DNA from: UBA937 sp031549725
Lineage (GTDB): Bacteria; Spirochaetota; Spirochaetia; Treponematales; Breznakiellaceae
Assembly: GCA_031549725.1 (NCBI GenBank)
Contig: JAVBPH010000001.1
Coordinates: forward strand, 55,020 to 119,019
Length of the DNA: 64,000 nt
Direction of reading: 5' to 3'
Shown: positions 8,705 through 17,141 of the stretch, piece after piece
How the letters are laid out: each line of letters begins with the position of its first letter
How positions within the stretch are numbered: position 1 is the stretch's first letter
Made by a program: the position numbers and the translations under genes
Notes under the pieces: model-generated
What the model saw: the letters and a program-made list of their open reading frames with translations, nothing else
The model's database searches: none
What the model was told of the DNA's origin: nothing

Positions 8705-8845
8705 CTGATCCCACACAGGTGGTTTCGGGAGCCTCAACTAACGGGAGGTTCCATCCGGTCCCTGAGGCTCTCGAAGGGCCCCGTGAAGAAAAAGCTCTTT
8801 ATCCCACAGGTGATTTCAAGTAGCTCAACCACCGGGAGATTTTGA
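8705..8845. repeat. Imperfect direct and inverted repeats in a convergent intergenic gap
   Basis: Between the convergent GatB/GatD-like gene and the 8849 gene lie two related blocks of about 40 bases. Each contains ATCCCACA, CAGGTG, TTTC, AGC(C)TCAAC and CGGGAG in the same order (about 8708-8748 and 8800-8842). TTCGGGAGCCTCA (8724-8736) is also the inverted complement of TGAGGCTCTCGAA (8763-8775) with one wobble, making a 13-bp stem. The sequence resembles the dispersed TTTCGACAAGCTCAACCACCGG-type repeats of many bacteria, from memory. It may also work as a bidirectional terminator. Confidence 0.55.
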
Positions 8846-8848
8846 AGA

Positions 8849-10630
8849 TCAATAGAAAATTCTCACATGCTCAATGCTGGTTTTGTGCTTCATTTTGATA
8901 ATCAACGTCTGTTCGGATTGTGAATATGACCAGCCGGAAGAATCATAACGCTCAAACTGGGCATCGGTGCGGTAATCTATGTTGTACAGCTGCATTTTAG
9001 TAAAGGGCTTGATTCCCCGGATAATCATGTAATGGGTTTCCCCCGCGGGGAAACCCACCGAGATATCTAAAACATTATTTTCCATAACACTCGTTATGGT
9101 CGATGCACAGGTCCAGGTCCATACCCCCGGTACGGAAGTGATAGGAACCGCCCTGGGATAATATTCATCATAATGGAAGATAGTATATAAACGGAAGGAA
9201 TTTATCCTGTTTTCGGCGGTGCTTTGAAGAGTTCCGTCCGCCGCAATTTTTACCTTGGTCGGTATCGTTCCTGTCTGATCAACCAGATTTAATACGGAAA
9301 GCACTATAGACCGGCCTATGGCCGCCCGGTCCTGATTGCCCGAGGCGTCCCCGTATTCAATCAGGGCTTTTCCTAAACGGATATTGTACAGTAGATCCGC
9401 CTCTCCATTTTGCTGGACCAGGATCATATCCCTGCTTTCAATATTGGCAATATTTTTAGAGATGACAAAAAAGGCCTGTTCCAGGAGCCGCTCAAAGGGA
9501 TTTTCTCCGGAGGTTTTTATCGATTTCCAGTCTTTCCAGCCTTCAAAAATTCCCGGTATCGGATCAAGCCCCAGGGCTGCCGGATCAATGGCCCTGACAA
9601 AAGCAGCCCCATCATTTATGAAGGTTGTCATATTTCTGGTATTCAGATTATAAAACACATGGGATTCTTTGAATAAATCCTCGGATTTTTCGTTGATCAG
9701 CCGGGACACCCTGGCAAAATATTCCCTTTCGTAGGATGAAATTGACCGCAGCCCCAGATCGAGCCTGCCCAGAAATACCGATGAATTGAAGGTTCTCTGC
9801 TGGCTGGTTAAAAACTGTTCAGGGATGGATGATACCGCGGCTTTATAATTTCCCCTTTTTACGGATTCCGTCAAATAGGCAACCACCATCTCTTCCGTGG
9901 GATTTCCCTGGACGGACCTGCTCCAGATAAGATAGGACTGGTCTTTCCATTTTTGAACGATGTCATCGTAATTCCGGATCGACTGGGCCTGGGCAAGGAT
10001 GTAGTCCGACGGAACAAAACTTTTTTTATCCGGAATTACCGCATAATGGGCATCGGGGGTATTGTGGTTCAGGATTAATACTTTTCTCTCCGTATCTATT
10101 GAAGGTGCGGCAAATCCATATCTGAGACCGTCGGACATGACCACCAGGGTTTTATTATCATCGATTTTTGCCGACCTGGGAGGTTTAAAGGGTAACTCGA
10201 TGGACTGAACATTACTGCCAAAACTGCTCAGGATTTTCAATTCCTGGTTCCCCCCGGTAAAGTAGGGGCTGAATTCGATTTTTGAACCATCCGAAAGGGT
10301 AATGCGGGTACTTTCTCCCGAAACGGTTAATTTTTCCAGGGTAAATTCCCGCAATTTCCCCTGGCCATCCTTTATTAAAAAACCCCGGTCCGGAGCAAGG
10401 ATAAATTCCATTCCATTAAAGAAAACACTGGCATCGCCGGAAATGAGAAATTCCGTATCCGAAAGGATAGGCTGTTCCGCATCTTCCTTGTAAAAACCTG
10501 ATACAACTATGTTTCCGTTCCTGTGGGTAAAAGAAGTCCGTTTAGTAAACTGAAGCAGGACCAGGCCTGCAAATACCGCAATATAAAGCACAAGCAAGCC
10601 CACAATCCGTGGAAAAACCGGTTTTTTCAT
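8849..10630 (-). CDS. Membrane-anchored protein of unknown function
   Basis: I do not recognise this family. The product from 10630 has 593 residues. It begins MKKPVFPR, followed by one hydrophobic segment (about residues 9-28) and then a long hydrophilic part, so it is probably anchored in the inner membrane and exposed to the periplasm. The part up to about residue 200 is rich in short beta-like stretches (NIVVSGFY, FLISGDASVFF, ITLSDGSKIEFSPYF), suggesting a beta-sandwich; the rest is more helical and ends in another beta-rich stretch. An in-frame ATG at 10651 exists, but 10630 is chosen because AAGGTG lies 7 bases upstream. It converges on the GatB/GatD-like gene and is divergent from the TPR lipoprotein operon. 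No regulator or partner is evident. Confidence 0.75.
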   Translation of the reverse strand: MKKPVFPRIVGLLVLYIAVFAGLVLLQFTKRTSFTHRNGNIVVSGFYKEDAEQPILSDTEFLISGDASVFFNGMEFILAPDRGFLIKDGQGKLREFTLEKLTVSGESTRITLSDGSKIEFSPYFTGGNQELKILSSFGSNVQSIELPFKPPRSAKIDDNKTLVVMSDGLRYGFAAPSIDTERKVLILNHNTPDAHYAVIPDKKSFVPSDYILAQAQSIRNYDDIVQKWKDQSYLIWSRSVQGNPTEEMVVAYLTESVKRGNYKAAVSSIPEQFLTSQQRTFNSSVFLGRLDLGLRSISSYEREYFARVSRLINEKSEDLFKESHVFYNLNTRNMTTFINDGAAFVRAIDPAALGLDPIPGIFEGWKDWKSIKTSGENPFERLLEQAFFVISKNIANIESRDMILVQQNGEADLLYNIRLGKALIEYGDASGNQDRAAIGRSIVLSVLNLVDQTGTIPTKVKIAADGTLQSTAENRINSFRLYTIFHYDEYYPRAVPITSVPGVWTWTCASTITSVMENNVLDISVGFPAGETHYMIIRGIKPFTKMQLYNIDYRTDAQFERYDSSGWSYSQSEQTLIIKMKHKTSIEHVRIFY

Positions 10631-10820
10631 CGTATATAAACACCTTAACATCGATTATGGTTAACAATTTTAAATAGAATTTTTTCAGGGCATTTCCGGA
10701 TTTTGTATCCGGTTTATGATGAAATTCATTATAAACTCCTGCGCATCCTTCATAAAGCCCTTAATACAGAAATAGCATACCCTATTATCGCCGCTTATTT
10801 CAACAGCCCCTCATTTCAAC

Positions 10821-10847
10821 TTGTCCATCTACCGATGATTGTATAAT
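10821..10847 (+). promoter_or_regulatory. Possible promoter of the TPR/DHH/TraB operon
   Basis: TATAAT at 10842-10847 is a perfect -10 box; TTGTCC at 10821-10826 is a possible -35 at a short 15-base spacing. If used, transcription starts near 10854, which argues for a start codon at 10857 or 10869 and not at the earlier in-frame ATGs. Confidence 0.4.
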
Positions 10848-10868
10848 ATGATAATAATGACAAAGTTT

Positions 10869-12314
10869 ATGAAACAACCTAACCCTGTAACCCGGATTTT
10901 TCCCCTTCTTTTGGGACTATCATTTGTTTTAACCGTTTTACTGTTCCCCTCGTGCGGAACAACCCAGCCTGTAGAAGGTACCTCCGCATCTGCGGAAAAG
11001 GCCGGAACTGCGGAAAAACCGCCGTTGGATCCCACCTCCGCCGAGGCTATTTTAACGGAAATATCCAGCGCCCTTTCAAGGGGTGAAACCGACCGGGCAT
11101 TGGCCTTATTTGATACTTTGAAACCTGAGGATGCAGAAAAAACTCAAATTAAATTATTGAAAGCATCCGTGCTGGCTTCTTCCGGTAAATTTGATCCCGC
11201 CAGGAACCTCATAAAGGAAATTACCGCCGCAGAACCTGCCAATACGGAAGCCCTTTTTGTATTGTCCTTTATTGAGGGCGCCTCCGGAAGAGAACGGGAA
11301 CAGAAGGCAGTCTTGGAAAGTATCATCAAGATCGATCCCAATAATGCTGAAGCATATGCATCCCTGGGAAATATTGCCCTGGTTTCAAAATCCTACCGGA
11401 ATGCCAAAAGCTATTACAATCAGGCCCTTAAAGCGGACAGCCGCAACCCCGATGCCTTGATAGGTCTGGCTGCGGTATACCGTAATGATAATGATCCGAA
11501 AAATGCGGAGGCCATGCTTAACCGGGCTGTTGCTCTGTATCCTGATTGGGCCCAGCCCCTGGTTGACCGGGCAAAGATGTATAAACAGTACGGTTATGCC
11601 AAGGAAGCCCTGGATGATCTGGATGCAGCAAAAAAACTGAGTCCCAATGATTATTATGTCGCCGTGGACCGGGGAAGTGTTTTGCTGGATCTGCGCCGGA
11701 TGGATGAAGCCCTGGAAGAATATACCCGGGCCATAACTTTGGAGCCGAATAATTTTCTTGCCTATGTATACAGCGCGGGTATAAAAGATGATAAAGGAGA
11801 TTACTCCGGAGCCGAAAAGGATTATGCCGTCCTGATTAAATTAAGACCCGATTATTACTTTGCCTACGAAGGATATGGAATTTTAAAGATGAGAAAAGGC
11901 CAGTGGGCTGAGGCCCGGGATGCTTTTTCCGCAGCATACAACTACGTTCCGAAGGATTACAGTTATGCCCTGCTGACCGCGGTAAATTCCATGAAAGCCG
12001 GTAAGATCACCGACCCAAAACCTTTCCTGGCCAAGGCAATTCCCAATTTTACCAGGGATACGATTGAATGGTACATGCTGAGGCTTTACCATGATTTAAC
12101 CGGGGACAATGATATTGTCATGAGAATTGACCGGGAAAAAAACATGGATAAAAAAGCCCAGATGCTTTATTACCTGGCAACCTATTATGATATCCGGGGA
12201 AACAGAACCCTGGCGGACAAATATTATCTCAGTGTACAGGATTTGGACCGGAAGGGAATCCTTGAATGGAAGTTAAATGAGATCGCCCTGGAAAGCCGGG
12301 GGTTGAAAAAATAG
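10869..12314 (+). CDS. TPR-repeat lipoprotein
   Basis: Secreted lipoprotein with tetratricopeptide repeats, probably a scaffold on the periplasmic face of the inner or outer membrane. A signal peptide of about 28 residues ends in a lipobox (LFPSC), followed by a low-complexity linker. From about residue 60 onward there are repeated 34-residue helix pairs with the TPR pattern, for example AYASLGNIALVSKSYRNAKS and PDALIGLAAVYRNDNDPKNA. In-frame ATGs also occur at 10839, 10848 and 10857, but a -10 box at 10842-10847 overlaps the first ones. There is no clear ribosome-binding site. The stop is directly followed by the ATG of the DHH gene, so the two are cotranscribed. Confidence 0.88.
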   Translation: MKQPNPVTRIFPLLLGLSFVLTVLLFPSCGTTQPVEGTSASAEKAGTAEKPPLDPTSAEAILTEISSALSRGETDRALALFDTLKPEDAEKTQIKLLKASVLASSGKFDPARNLIKEITAAEPANTEALFVLSFIEGASGREREQKAVLESIIKIDPNNAEAYASLGNIALVSKSYRNAKSYYNQALKADSRNPDALIGLAAVYRNDNDPKNAEAMLNRAVALYPDWAQPLVDRAKMYKQYGYAKEALDDLDAAKKLSPNDYYVAVDRGSVLLDLRRMDEALEEYTRAITLEPNNFLAYVYSAGIKDDKGDYSGAEKDYAVLIKLRPDYYFAYEGYGILKMRKGQWAEARDAFSAAYNYVPKDYSYALLTAVNSMKAGKITDPKPFLAKAIPNFTRDTIEWYMLRLYHDLTGDNDIVMRIDREKNMDKKAQMLYYLATYYDIRGNRTLADKYYLSVQDLDRKGILEWKLNEIALESRGLKK

Positions 12315-13346
12315 ATGGGCGCCGCCGATGCTTTTGCACGACTCGTAAAATTACTGGAACCCGCCGTAACGGCCCAGGAAGTGAAAGCCGGGGACGGCAG
12401 TGTCTCGTGGCAACGGCCGGTGCTTATCCAAACCCATGATTTCCCCGATCACGATGCGGTGGCAGCCGCTTATGGATTGCAGCAGCTATTGCTCCGCTTC
12501 AATTTTCATCCTCAAATTTTTTACCGGGGTATTATCCAGAGCCATTCCCTCTGGTCAATGATCACAGAACTGGATATCACCCTGACCAGGGTAAATGACC
12601 TGGTTCCGGAAAACCTGATAAACGTCCCCTGTGTTCTGGTGGACGGGAATCCCAATAATACCAATGCCAGGCCAATTAACCATAATCTTTTTGGGGTAGT
12701 AGACCACCATGCCAATTCAGCAGCGCCGGAATGTCCTTTTGTGGATATTCGGACCAGCTATGGTTCGTGTGCAACGGTTGTAGCTGACTACTGGGAAGAA
12801 GCGGGGTTGCTCCCGAATAAGGACACCGCCACGGCCCTTTTGATGGGTATAGAAATGGATACGGATTTTCTCACCCGCAGGACCAGCCCCTCCGATTTTG
12901 ATGCGCTGCACCGTCTTTTCTTCCGGGCGGACTGGCAGTTCGGAACCCAGGCTATCAAATCTTCCCTTTCTATAAAAGATATACCTATTTTTAAGATGGC
13001 CGCTTCAAATGCAAAAATCCAGGATTCCCTTTTTTTTACAACCCTGACTGCCGAAACATCCAAGGAACTGGTTTCCATATTAGCCGATTTTTTTCTCCGG
13101 CTGAGGGAGATTTCCGTCAGCGTTATTATTGAAAACCAGCCTACCCGGCGGCATGTGTCGGTCAGGAGCAAATCGGATAGCATATCCGCCGCGGTGGTTA
13201 TCCGCAGGGCCCTGCTCAGGATTGGCAGCGGCGGCGGTCATGATTACATGGCCGGCGGTGACATAGATCCATCAATAGAAATCAGCGATGAAGCCCTGTT
13301 TCAGTGTTTCATTGAAGCTGTAGAATTTGCACAGGAGACACAATGA
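12315..13346 (+). CDS. DHH-family phosphoesterase (NrnA/RecJ-like)
   Basis: Predicted manganese-dependent phosphoesterase, such as a nanoRNA/cyclic-dinucleotide-derived pGpG or pAp hydrolase. The metal motifs are visible: THDFPDHDAVAAAYGL near residue 38 corresponds to the DPDAD motif, VLVDGNP supplies another acidic ligand, and GVVDHH is the DHH motif. A DHHA1-like substrate-binding part with the conserved GSGGGHDYMAGG loop lies near the C-terminus. The length of 343 residues fits NrnA-like proteins. The first Asp motif is DFPDHD, with an extra residue compared with DPDAD. The gene starts at the base after the upstream stop and overlaps the TraB-family gene by 4 bases (ATGA). The substrate is not certain. 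Confidence 0.87.
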   Translation: MGAADAFARLVKLLEPAVTAQEVKAGDGSVSWQRPVLIQTHDFPDHDAVAAAYGLQQLLLRFNFHPQIFYRGIIQSHSLWSMITELDITLTRVNDLVPENLINVPCVLVDGNPNNTNARPINHNLFGVVDHHANSAAPECPFVDIRTSYGSCATVVADYWEEAGLLPNKDTATALLMGIEMDTDFLTRRTSPSDFDALHRLFFRADWQFGTQAIKSSLSIKDIPIFKMAASNAKIQDSLFFTTLTAETSKELVSILADFFLRLREISVSVIIENQPTRRHVSVRSKSDSISAAVVIRRALLRIGSGGGHDYMAGGDIDPSIEISDEALFQCFIEAVEFAQETQ

Positions 13347-14521
13347 ACGACACCCGTATGAACATCACCCTGAACGATAGGGAAATCACCCTCGTTGGGA
13401 CAGCCCACATTTCAAAAGAAAGTATTGATGAGGTGAGCCAGGTAATCCGGGATTCAAGTCCCGATATGGTTTGCGTTGAACTGGATGAGGGCCGGTATGC
13501 TTCCATGACCCAGCCGGAAAACTGGGAAAAACTTGATATTGTAAAAGTTTTTAAAGAAGGGAAGGGTTTCCTTCTTATGGCGAACCTGGTTCTTTCGAGC
13601 TTTCAGCGGCGTCTGGGAAATGAACTGGGCGTTAAGCCGGGAGAGGAAATGAGGAAAGCCATTGATGTGGCTAAGGAATTGAATATCAGTTATTCCCTCT
13701 GCGACAGGGAAGTCCAGATTACCCTGAGACGTGCCTGGGCCCGGTGCGGGTTCTGGAGCAAATCAAAACTTCTGGCATCCCTCCTTTCCAGTGCGGTAAC
13801 CACAGAAAAACTCACCGAACAGGAAATTGAAAACTTAAAAAGCCGGAACGAACTGGATGATATGATGGGTGAACTGGCGGACTACCTCCCTTCTGTGAAG
13901 GAAACATTGATAGATGAACGGGACCGCTATTTGGCTGCAAAAATCTGGACCAGCGGCGGGAAGAAAGTTGTTGCGGTAGTCGGGGCAGGCCATATGCCCG
14001 GGATTAAGACCCACCTTGAGAAGATTGCAGCCAAAGAAGAAAGTGATAATGTGTCCGACCTGAATACCATACCGTCCTCGGGGGGCTTCTCAAAAATTGC
14101 AGGCTGGATTATTCCTGCCCTGATTGTTGCCCTTATTGTGTTTGGTTTCTTCCGTTCCGGGGCAGATGTAAGTTTACAAATGCTTCTTCACTGGATTCTC
14201 CTGAATGGCTCCCTGGCTGCTCTGGGGACCCTCATTGGCCTGGGACATCCATTGTCAATCCTGGTATCATTTATAGGCGCTCCAATTGCCACGATAAATC
14301 CTTTTATTGGGGTCGGTCTCTTTGCAGGGATCACCGAGGCATCGATCCGGAAACCCCGGGTCCAGGATGCCCAGAATATTGCCGAGGATGTGACCAGTGT
14401 TAAAGGGATTTACCGGAACAGGATAACGAAGGCCCTTCTGATATTCCTTCTTTCCTCCGTAGGCGGAATGCTGGGAAATTTTATTACCATACCCAACCTG
14501 GCGGGGACGTTATTTAAGTAG
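13343..14521 (+). CDS. TraB/PrgY-family membrane protein
   Basis: TraB-domain protein, a family related to the Tiki/GumN metalloprotease fold and known from enterococcal pheromone shutdown protein PrgY. The soluble domain (about residues 1-230) shows the conserved GTAHISKES, VCVELDEGRY and VVGAGHMPGI motifs with the paired GxxH histidines. The C-terminal third carries about four membrane segments, including AGWIIPALIVALIVFGFF and two later glycine-rich helices, so the protein is anchored in the cytoplasmic membrane. It overlaps the DHH gene by ATGA. The partner or substrate is unknown in spirochaetes; a proteolytic or peptide-control role is inferred from the family only. Confidence 0.87.
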   Translation: MNDTRMNITLNDREITLVGTAHISKESIDEVSQVIRDSSPDMVCVELDEGRYASMTQPENWEKLDIVKVFKEGKGFLLMANLVLSSFQRRLGNELGVKPGEEMRKAIDVAKELNISYSLCDREVQITLRRAWARCGFWSKSKLLASLLSSAVTTEKLTEQEIENLKSRNELDDMMGELADYLPSVKETLIDERDRYLAAKIWTSGGKKVVAVVGAGHMPGIKTHLEKIAAKEESDNVSDLNTIPSSGGFSKIAGWIIPALIVALIVFGFFRSGADVSLQMLLHWILLNGSLAALGTLIGLGHPLSILVSFIGAPIATINPFIGVGLFAGITEASIRKPRVQDAQNIAEDVTSVKGIYRNRITKALLIFLLSSVGGMLGNFITIPNLAGTLFK

Positions 14522-14621
14522 AAGGGGGTTCCGCTTTTAGCAGCTGTTCATAACATCGTATGAAAATAAACTAATACGGAACCGCTGCTTTAATTGTTAC
14601 AGTATTTTCCGGGATAGATTT

Positions 14622-14783
14622 TAATCAACAACACCCGCCGCAAGCGCGGGGTATGTTGGTTCAGTAAAGTAAGGATTATATGCGGGTTTCATACACGCAC
14701 AACAATTTTTTTTGCTGCTTCAAAGAATCACCCTAAAGAGCGTGTATGAAACCCGCCAGCGAATAAAACATATTTGTTGATTA
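14622..14783 (+). repeat. Family C element, copy C1, with terminal and internal inverted repeats
   Basis: A 162-bp element bounded by perfect 10-base terminal inverted repeats, TAATCAACAA (14622-14631) and TTGTTGATTA (14774-14783). TA lies at both outer edges, as would result from insertion at a TA target. Inside is a perfect 17-bp inverted repeat, GCGGGTTTCATACACGC (14682-14698) with its complement (14740-14756), enclosing a 41-base loop, and a smaller G+C-rich hairpin near 14634-14651. A related copy lies at 41226-41380. No coding sequence is inside, so a non-autonomous miniature element (MITE-like) or a structured RNA are the two readings. The rest of the gap, from 14522, holds only an inverted GGTTCCG/CGGAACC pair (14527-14583). 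Confidence 0.75.
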
Positions 14784-14796
14784 GTGGAGGAATAAA

Positions 14797-15285
14797 ATGG
14801 GAAAATATACAACGAAATATTTTGGGGAGATCACCATAGATGAGACCAGTGATTTTGAATATATTGATGTGGGTTATAAAAATCAAGAAATAAATATTTC
14901 ATTATCCGACTGTAATATGTATGGTGACAAATTGAAAAAATGTTTGGAAATTATTGACAGATATGTTGAAATAAATGAAATAGCAAAAAAAGCAATTATT
15001 GAAAATTTTCCTGAAAATCAAACGGTGAAATATTATTTTGAATGTCATTTCGATTTGCTTGATGAAGAGACAATAAAAGAAATACTGGGTGCGGAAGATT
15101 TTAAAAAATTCGATATTAATAAAACCGTTAAAAACCTGGGCTATCCGGATTTGCTTTTTGGGATAGAAGACGGGGAATTGAATTTTTCTGTGGATTATAT
15201 GATATCAAAAGAGTATTCCGATGAAATCTTATGCGTAAAAATGGATGAAGGTTTGAATATCACAGGCTTTTCACATGAAAGCTGA
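14797..15285 (+). CDS. Small acidic protein, possibly DUF2004-like
   Basis: A 162-residue soluble acidic protein with no signal peptide or membrane segment. The N-terminus (KYFGEITID, then a beta-rich stretch ending in INISLSD) and the helix that follows (KKCLEIIDRYVEINEIAKKAI) resemble DUF2004, a family sometimes found among immunity proteins of polymorphic toxins; this match is by eye and weak. No toxin gene is present next to it. The base composition is visibly more A+T-rich than any neighbour, and a MITE-like repeat ends 13 bases upstream, so it looks acquired. GTGGAGG precedes the ATG. The gene stands alone, converging on the SRPBCC gene. Confidence 0.75.
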   Translation: MGKYTTKYFGEITIDETSDFEYIDVGYKNQEINISLSDCNMYGDKLKKCLEIIDRYVEINEIAKKAIIENFPENQTVKYYFECHFDLLDEETIKEILGAEDFKKFDINKTVKNLGYPDLLFGIEDGELNFSVDYMISKEYSDEILCVKMDEGLNITGFSHES

Positions 15286-15303
15286 AAGCTGCATACTGGG
15301 TTA

Positions 15304-15330
15304 TTTTCAAAACTAACCAGCTTTTGGGAA
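15304..15330. repeat. Relic of family A hairpin III
   Basis: CAAAACTAACC followed by GCTTTTGGGA resembles the third hairpin of the family A repeats (CAAAACTAACCGAGTTTTG) with a decayed right arm. It sits between two convergent genes. Confidence 0.35.
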
Positions 15331-15341
15331 TGATCCCCTTG

Positions 15342-15749
15342 TCATCCATTGTTTTTCTCAAGATATTGATGCAGATCCCGGATGTAGGTTTCCTGCTGTT
15401 TTTTCAGATATCCTTTTACAAAGGGTTTCAGCAGTAATTTTTTTGCATACACTTCTTCGGTAAAATCGATAACAGTTTTGCCGTTGACAGATGAAAACAA
15501 CCCTATCCAATGACCTTTCATATTACCGTTTTCCATATCAAACTCATACCGCTGCATAGGTTCAAAGTCAGTAATAAAGAAGGTTGTTGAGTATCCATCT
15601 TTTGTTTTTTCTATAAACCCTTTTTTGTCCGGAATGATTTCTATGCTGCCTAAATCACTGCGCCATGTGTAGTTTTCCGGGGAGGTAACAACATTCCATA
15701 CTGTTTGGATATCCGCATCCAGCGTGGTTCTGATATTTGAAATAGCCAT
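15342..15749 (-). CDS. SRPBCC/START-like ligand-binding protein
   Basis: A 135-residue cytoplasmic protein of the SRPBCC (polyketide cyclase/START-like) superfamily. The typical beginning, IRTTLDADIQTVWNVVTSPENYTWRSDL, shows the helix after the first strand, and FEPMQRYEFDMENGNMKGHWIG and KTVIDFTEEVYAKK give the later strands before the long C-terminal helix (LLLKPFVKGYLKKQQETYIRDL). The fold binds hydrophobic ligands; the ligand here is unknown. GAGGAGG gives a strong ribosome-binding site. It lies 72 bases downstream of the DUF58 gene in the same direction and might be read from that operon, but no specific link is known. Confidence 0.82.
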   Translation of the reverse strand: MAISNIRTTLDADIQTVWNVVTSPENYTWRSDLGSIEIIPDKKGFIEKTKDGYSTTFFITDFEPMQRYEFDMENGNMKGHWIGLFSSVNGKTVIDFTEEVYAKKLLLKPFVKGYLKKQQETYIRDLHQYLEKNNG

Positions 15750-15821
15750 TGTATTCCTCCTCTTATAGACAGATGAAGCCTATTAAGAATTTATATTGTA
15801 AAACACAGCGGGGCGGTCAAA

Positions 15822-17141
15822 TTACAGCTGTCCCGACCGTTTTACCTTTAGATATGTATTAATCAGGGACGATGAAAGTTTTTCCGCGGGCGCTTCCAGG
15901 GTAAGGAGCCCCGAGTGTTCCCATTTTTTATAGAGTTTGTTTCTATTGTAAATGTAAGAAAATGCCGCAGCTTTTTCCAATGCATCTTCTGCGGTAACAA
16001 CCGGCCGGGCCTGGGATTTTTCAGCTTCCAGCTCCCGCAGGCTGACCATAAGAAGCAGGTGCCGCCGTTCAATCCGGGGCAGAATCCATGAGAGGGATTC
16101 CCCGTCTTCTTCGCGGAAATTGCTTATCAGCACGATGAAGGTTCTTCTGTGGAGTCGGTTCAGGGCGTTTTCCAGGGCGGAGAAGGGCGATGAGGGTACC
16201 GGAGCACTGTGGAGGTCGTAGAGTTTATTCATCAGCCCAGGCAGAGCGCTGATTCCCTTTTGCGGAGGTAACCACCGGTCTTCATTTCCAAAGGTTCCAA
16301 TGGCTACGCTGTCCTCGTGTTTTAATGCAATATACGAAAGGAGCAGCACCGCATTCAGAGCATTATCAAACTGAAGGTATTCTTTCTCTTTCCGGTGCAG
16401 CCGGTAACCTGTATCCAGAAGGAAAAGTACCTGCTGATCCTGTTCCTCCTGATATTCTTTGACGATGGGTTTTTGCCTCCTGGCGGTGGCCCTCCAGTCA
16501 ATTGATTTAACAGGATCCCCGAACTGGTATTCCTTGAGGCTTTGAAATTCCAGGCCCAGCCCTCTTTTCCGGATATTTTTAACCCCCGCTTTCTCGGTAA
16601 TTCCCCTCAGCTCCTGGGCGTTCAATCCCAGCATCTTTTTGAAATCCGGATAGGTTCTTCCTGAGGATTTTGTATTATGGATAACTTTCTTTTCCCAGAA
16701 GAGAAGGGGAGAACCGCAGAGCAGTTCCATGCCGGGAAATTCCCATTCACCCCTTTGGGAGGGAATAACCGAATATTCAAATTGCAGAATTCCACCCTGG
16801 CTGATACCTTTGCTGCTCAGGGAAACAGGAAAAATCGTACAGGTCATGGAATCGGGGTATAGGTCAAAAAGTTTGATTCTTACCGGGATGTAAAATTTTC
16901 CGGTTCTCCGTAAAAGTATGGTGACCTTTGCGGGATTGCCCAGGGCAAGACTCGAATTAATGGTCCTTCTGCTTTCCAGTTTATCCATGAACTGAAAAAA
17001 CAAGGCATCACTGATAATGATAACCCCGGATACCGCCACCAGAACAATCCATATAAAAATGAGGGGCTCAAAAAAGAAAGACGCAAATCCCAGGCAGAAT
17101 AAAATACCCACCCAGATAAACAAAGCTATTCCTGGTTTCAT
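15822..17141 (-). CDS. DUF58 (BatA-operon type) membrane protein
   Basis: A DUF58 protein, the usual partner of MoxR ATPases. Two adjacent N-terminal membrane segments (about residues 5-45) are followed by a beta-rich part and the diagnostic DUF58 core, EFQSLKEYQFGDPVKSIDWRATAR at about residues 200-225. A von Willebrand A-like domain follows (VLFLLDTGYRL, TFIVLISNF). MoxR-DUF58 pairs are thought to assist assembly or metal loading of other proteins, which is family knowledge. Its start overlaps the MoxR stop by 4 bases. It is the last gene of a six-gene operon. The length of 439 residues is normal. Confidence 0.9.
   Translation of the reverse strand: MKPGIALFIWVGILFCLGFASFFFEPLIFIWIVLVAVSGVIIISDALFFQFMDKLESRRTINSSLALGNPAKVTILLRRTGKFYIPVRIKLFDLYPDSMTCTIFPVSLSSKGISQGGILQFEYSVIPSQRGEWEFPGMELLCGSPLLFWEKKVIHNTKSSGRTYPDFKKMLGLNAQELRGITEKAGVKNIRKRGLGLEFQSLKEYQFGDPVKSIDWRATARRQKPIVKEYQEEQDQQVLFLLDTGYRLHRKEKEYLQFDNALNAVLLLSYIALKHEDSVAIGTFGNEDRWLPPQKGISALPGLMNKLYDLHSAPVPSSPFSALENALNRLHRRTFIVLISNFREEDGESLSWILPRIERRHLLLMVSLRELEAEKSQARPVVTAEDALEKAAAFSYIYNRNKLYKKWEHSGLLTLEAPAEKLSSSLINTYLKVKRSGQL

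Noticed and set aside
14622..14783. Family C elements as integron attC sites
   Set aside because: The ends (AATCAAC and GTTGATT) do not fit the RYYYAAC/GTTRRRY core sites, no integrase gene is near, and the internal 17-bp inverted repeat with a 41-base loop is not an attC fold.
14797..15285. Toxin-immunity locus around the DUF2004-like gene
   Set aside because: No toxin-like or secretion-linked gene lies beside it, so only the single gene is reported.
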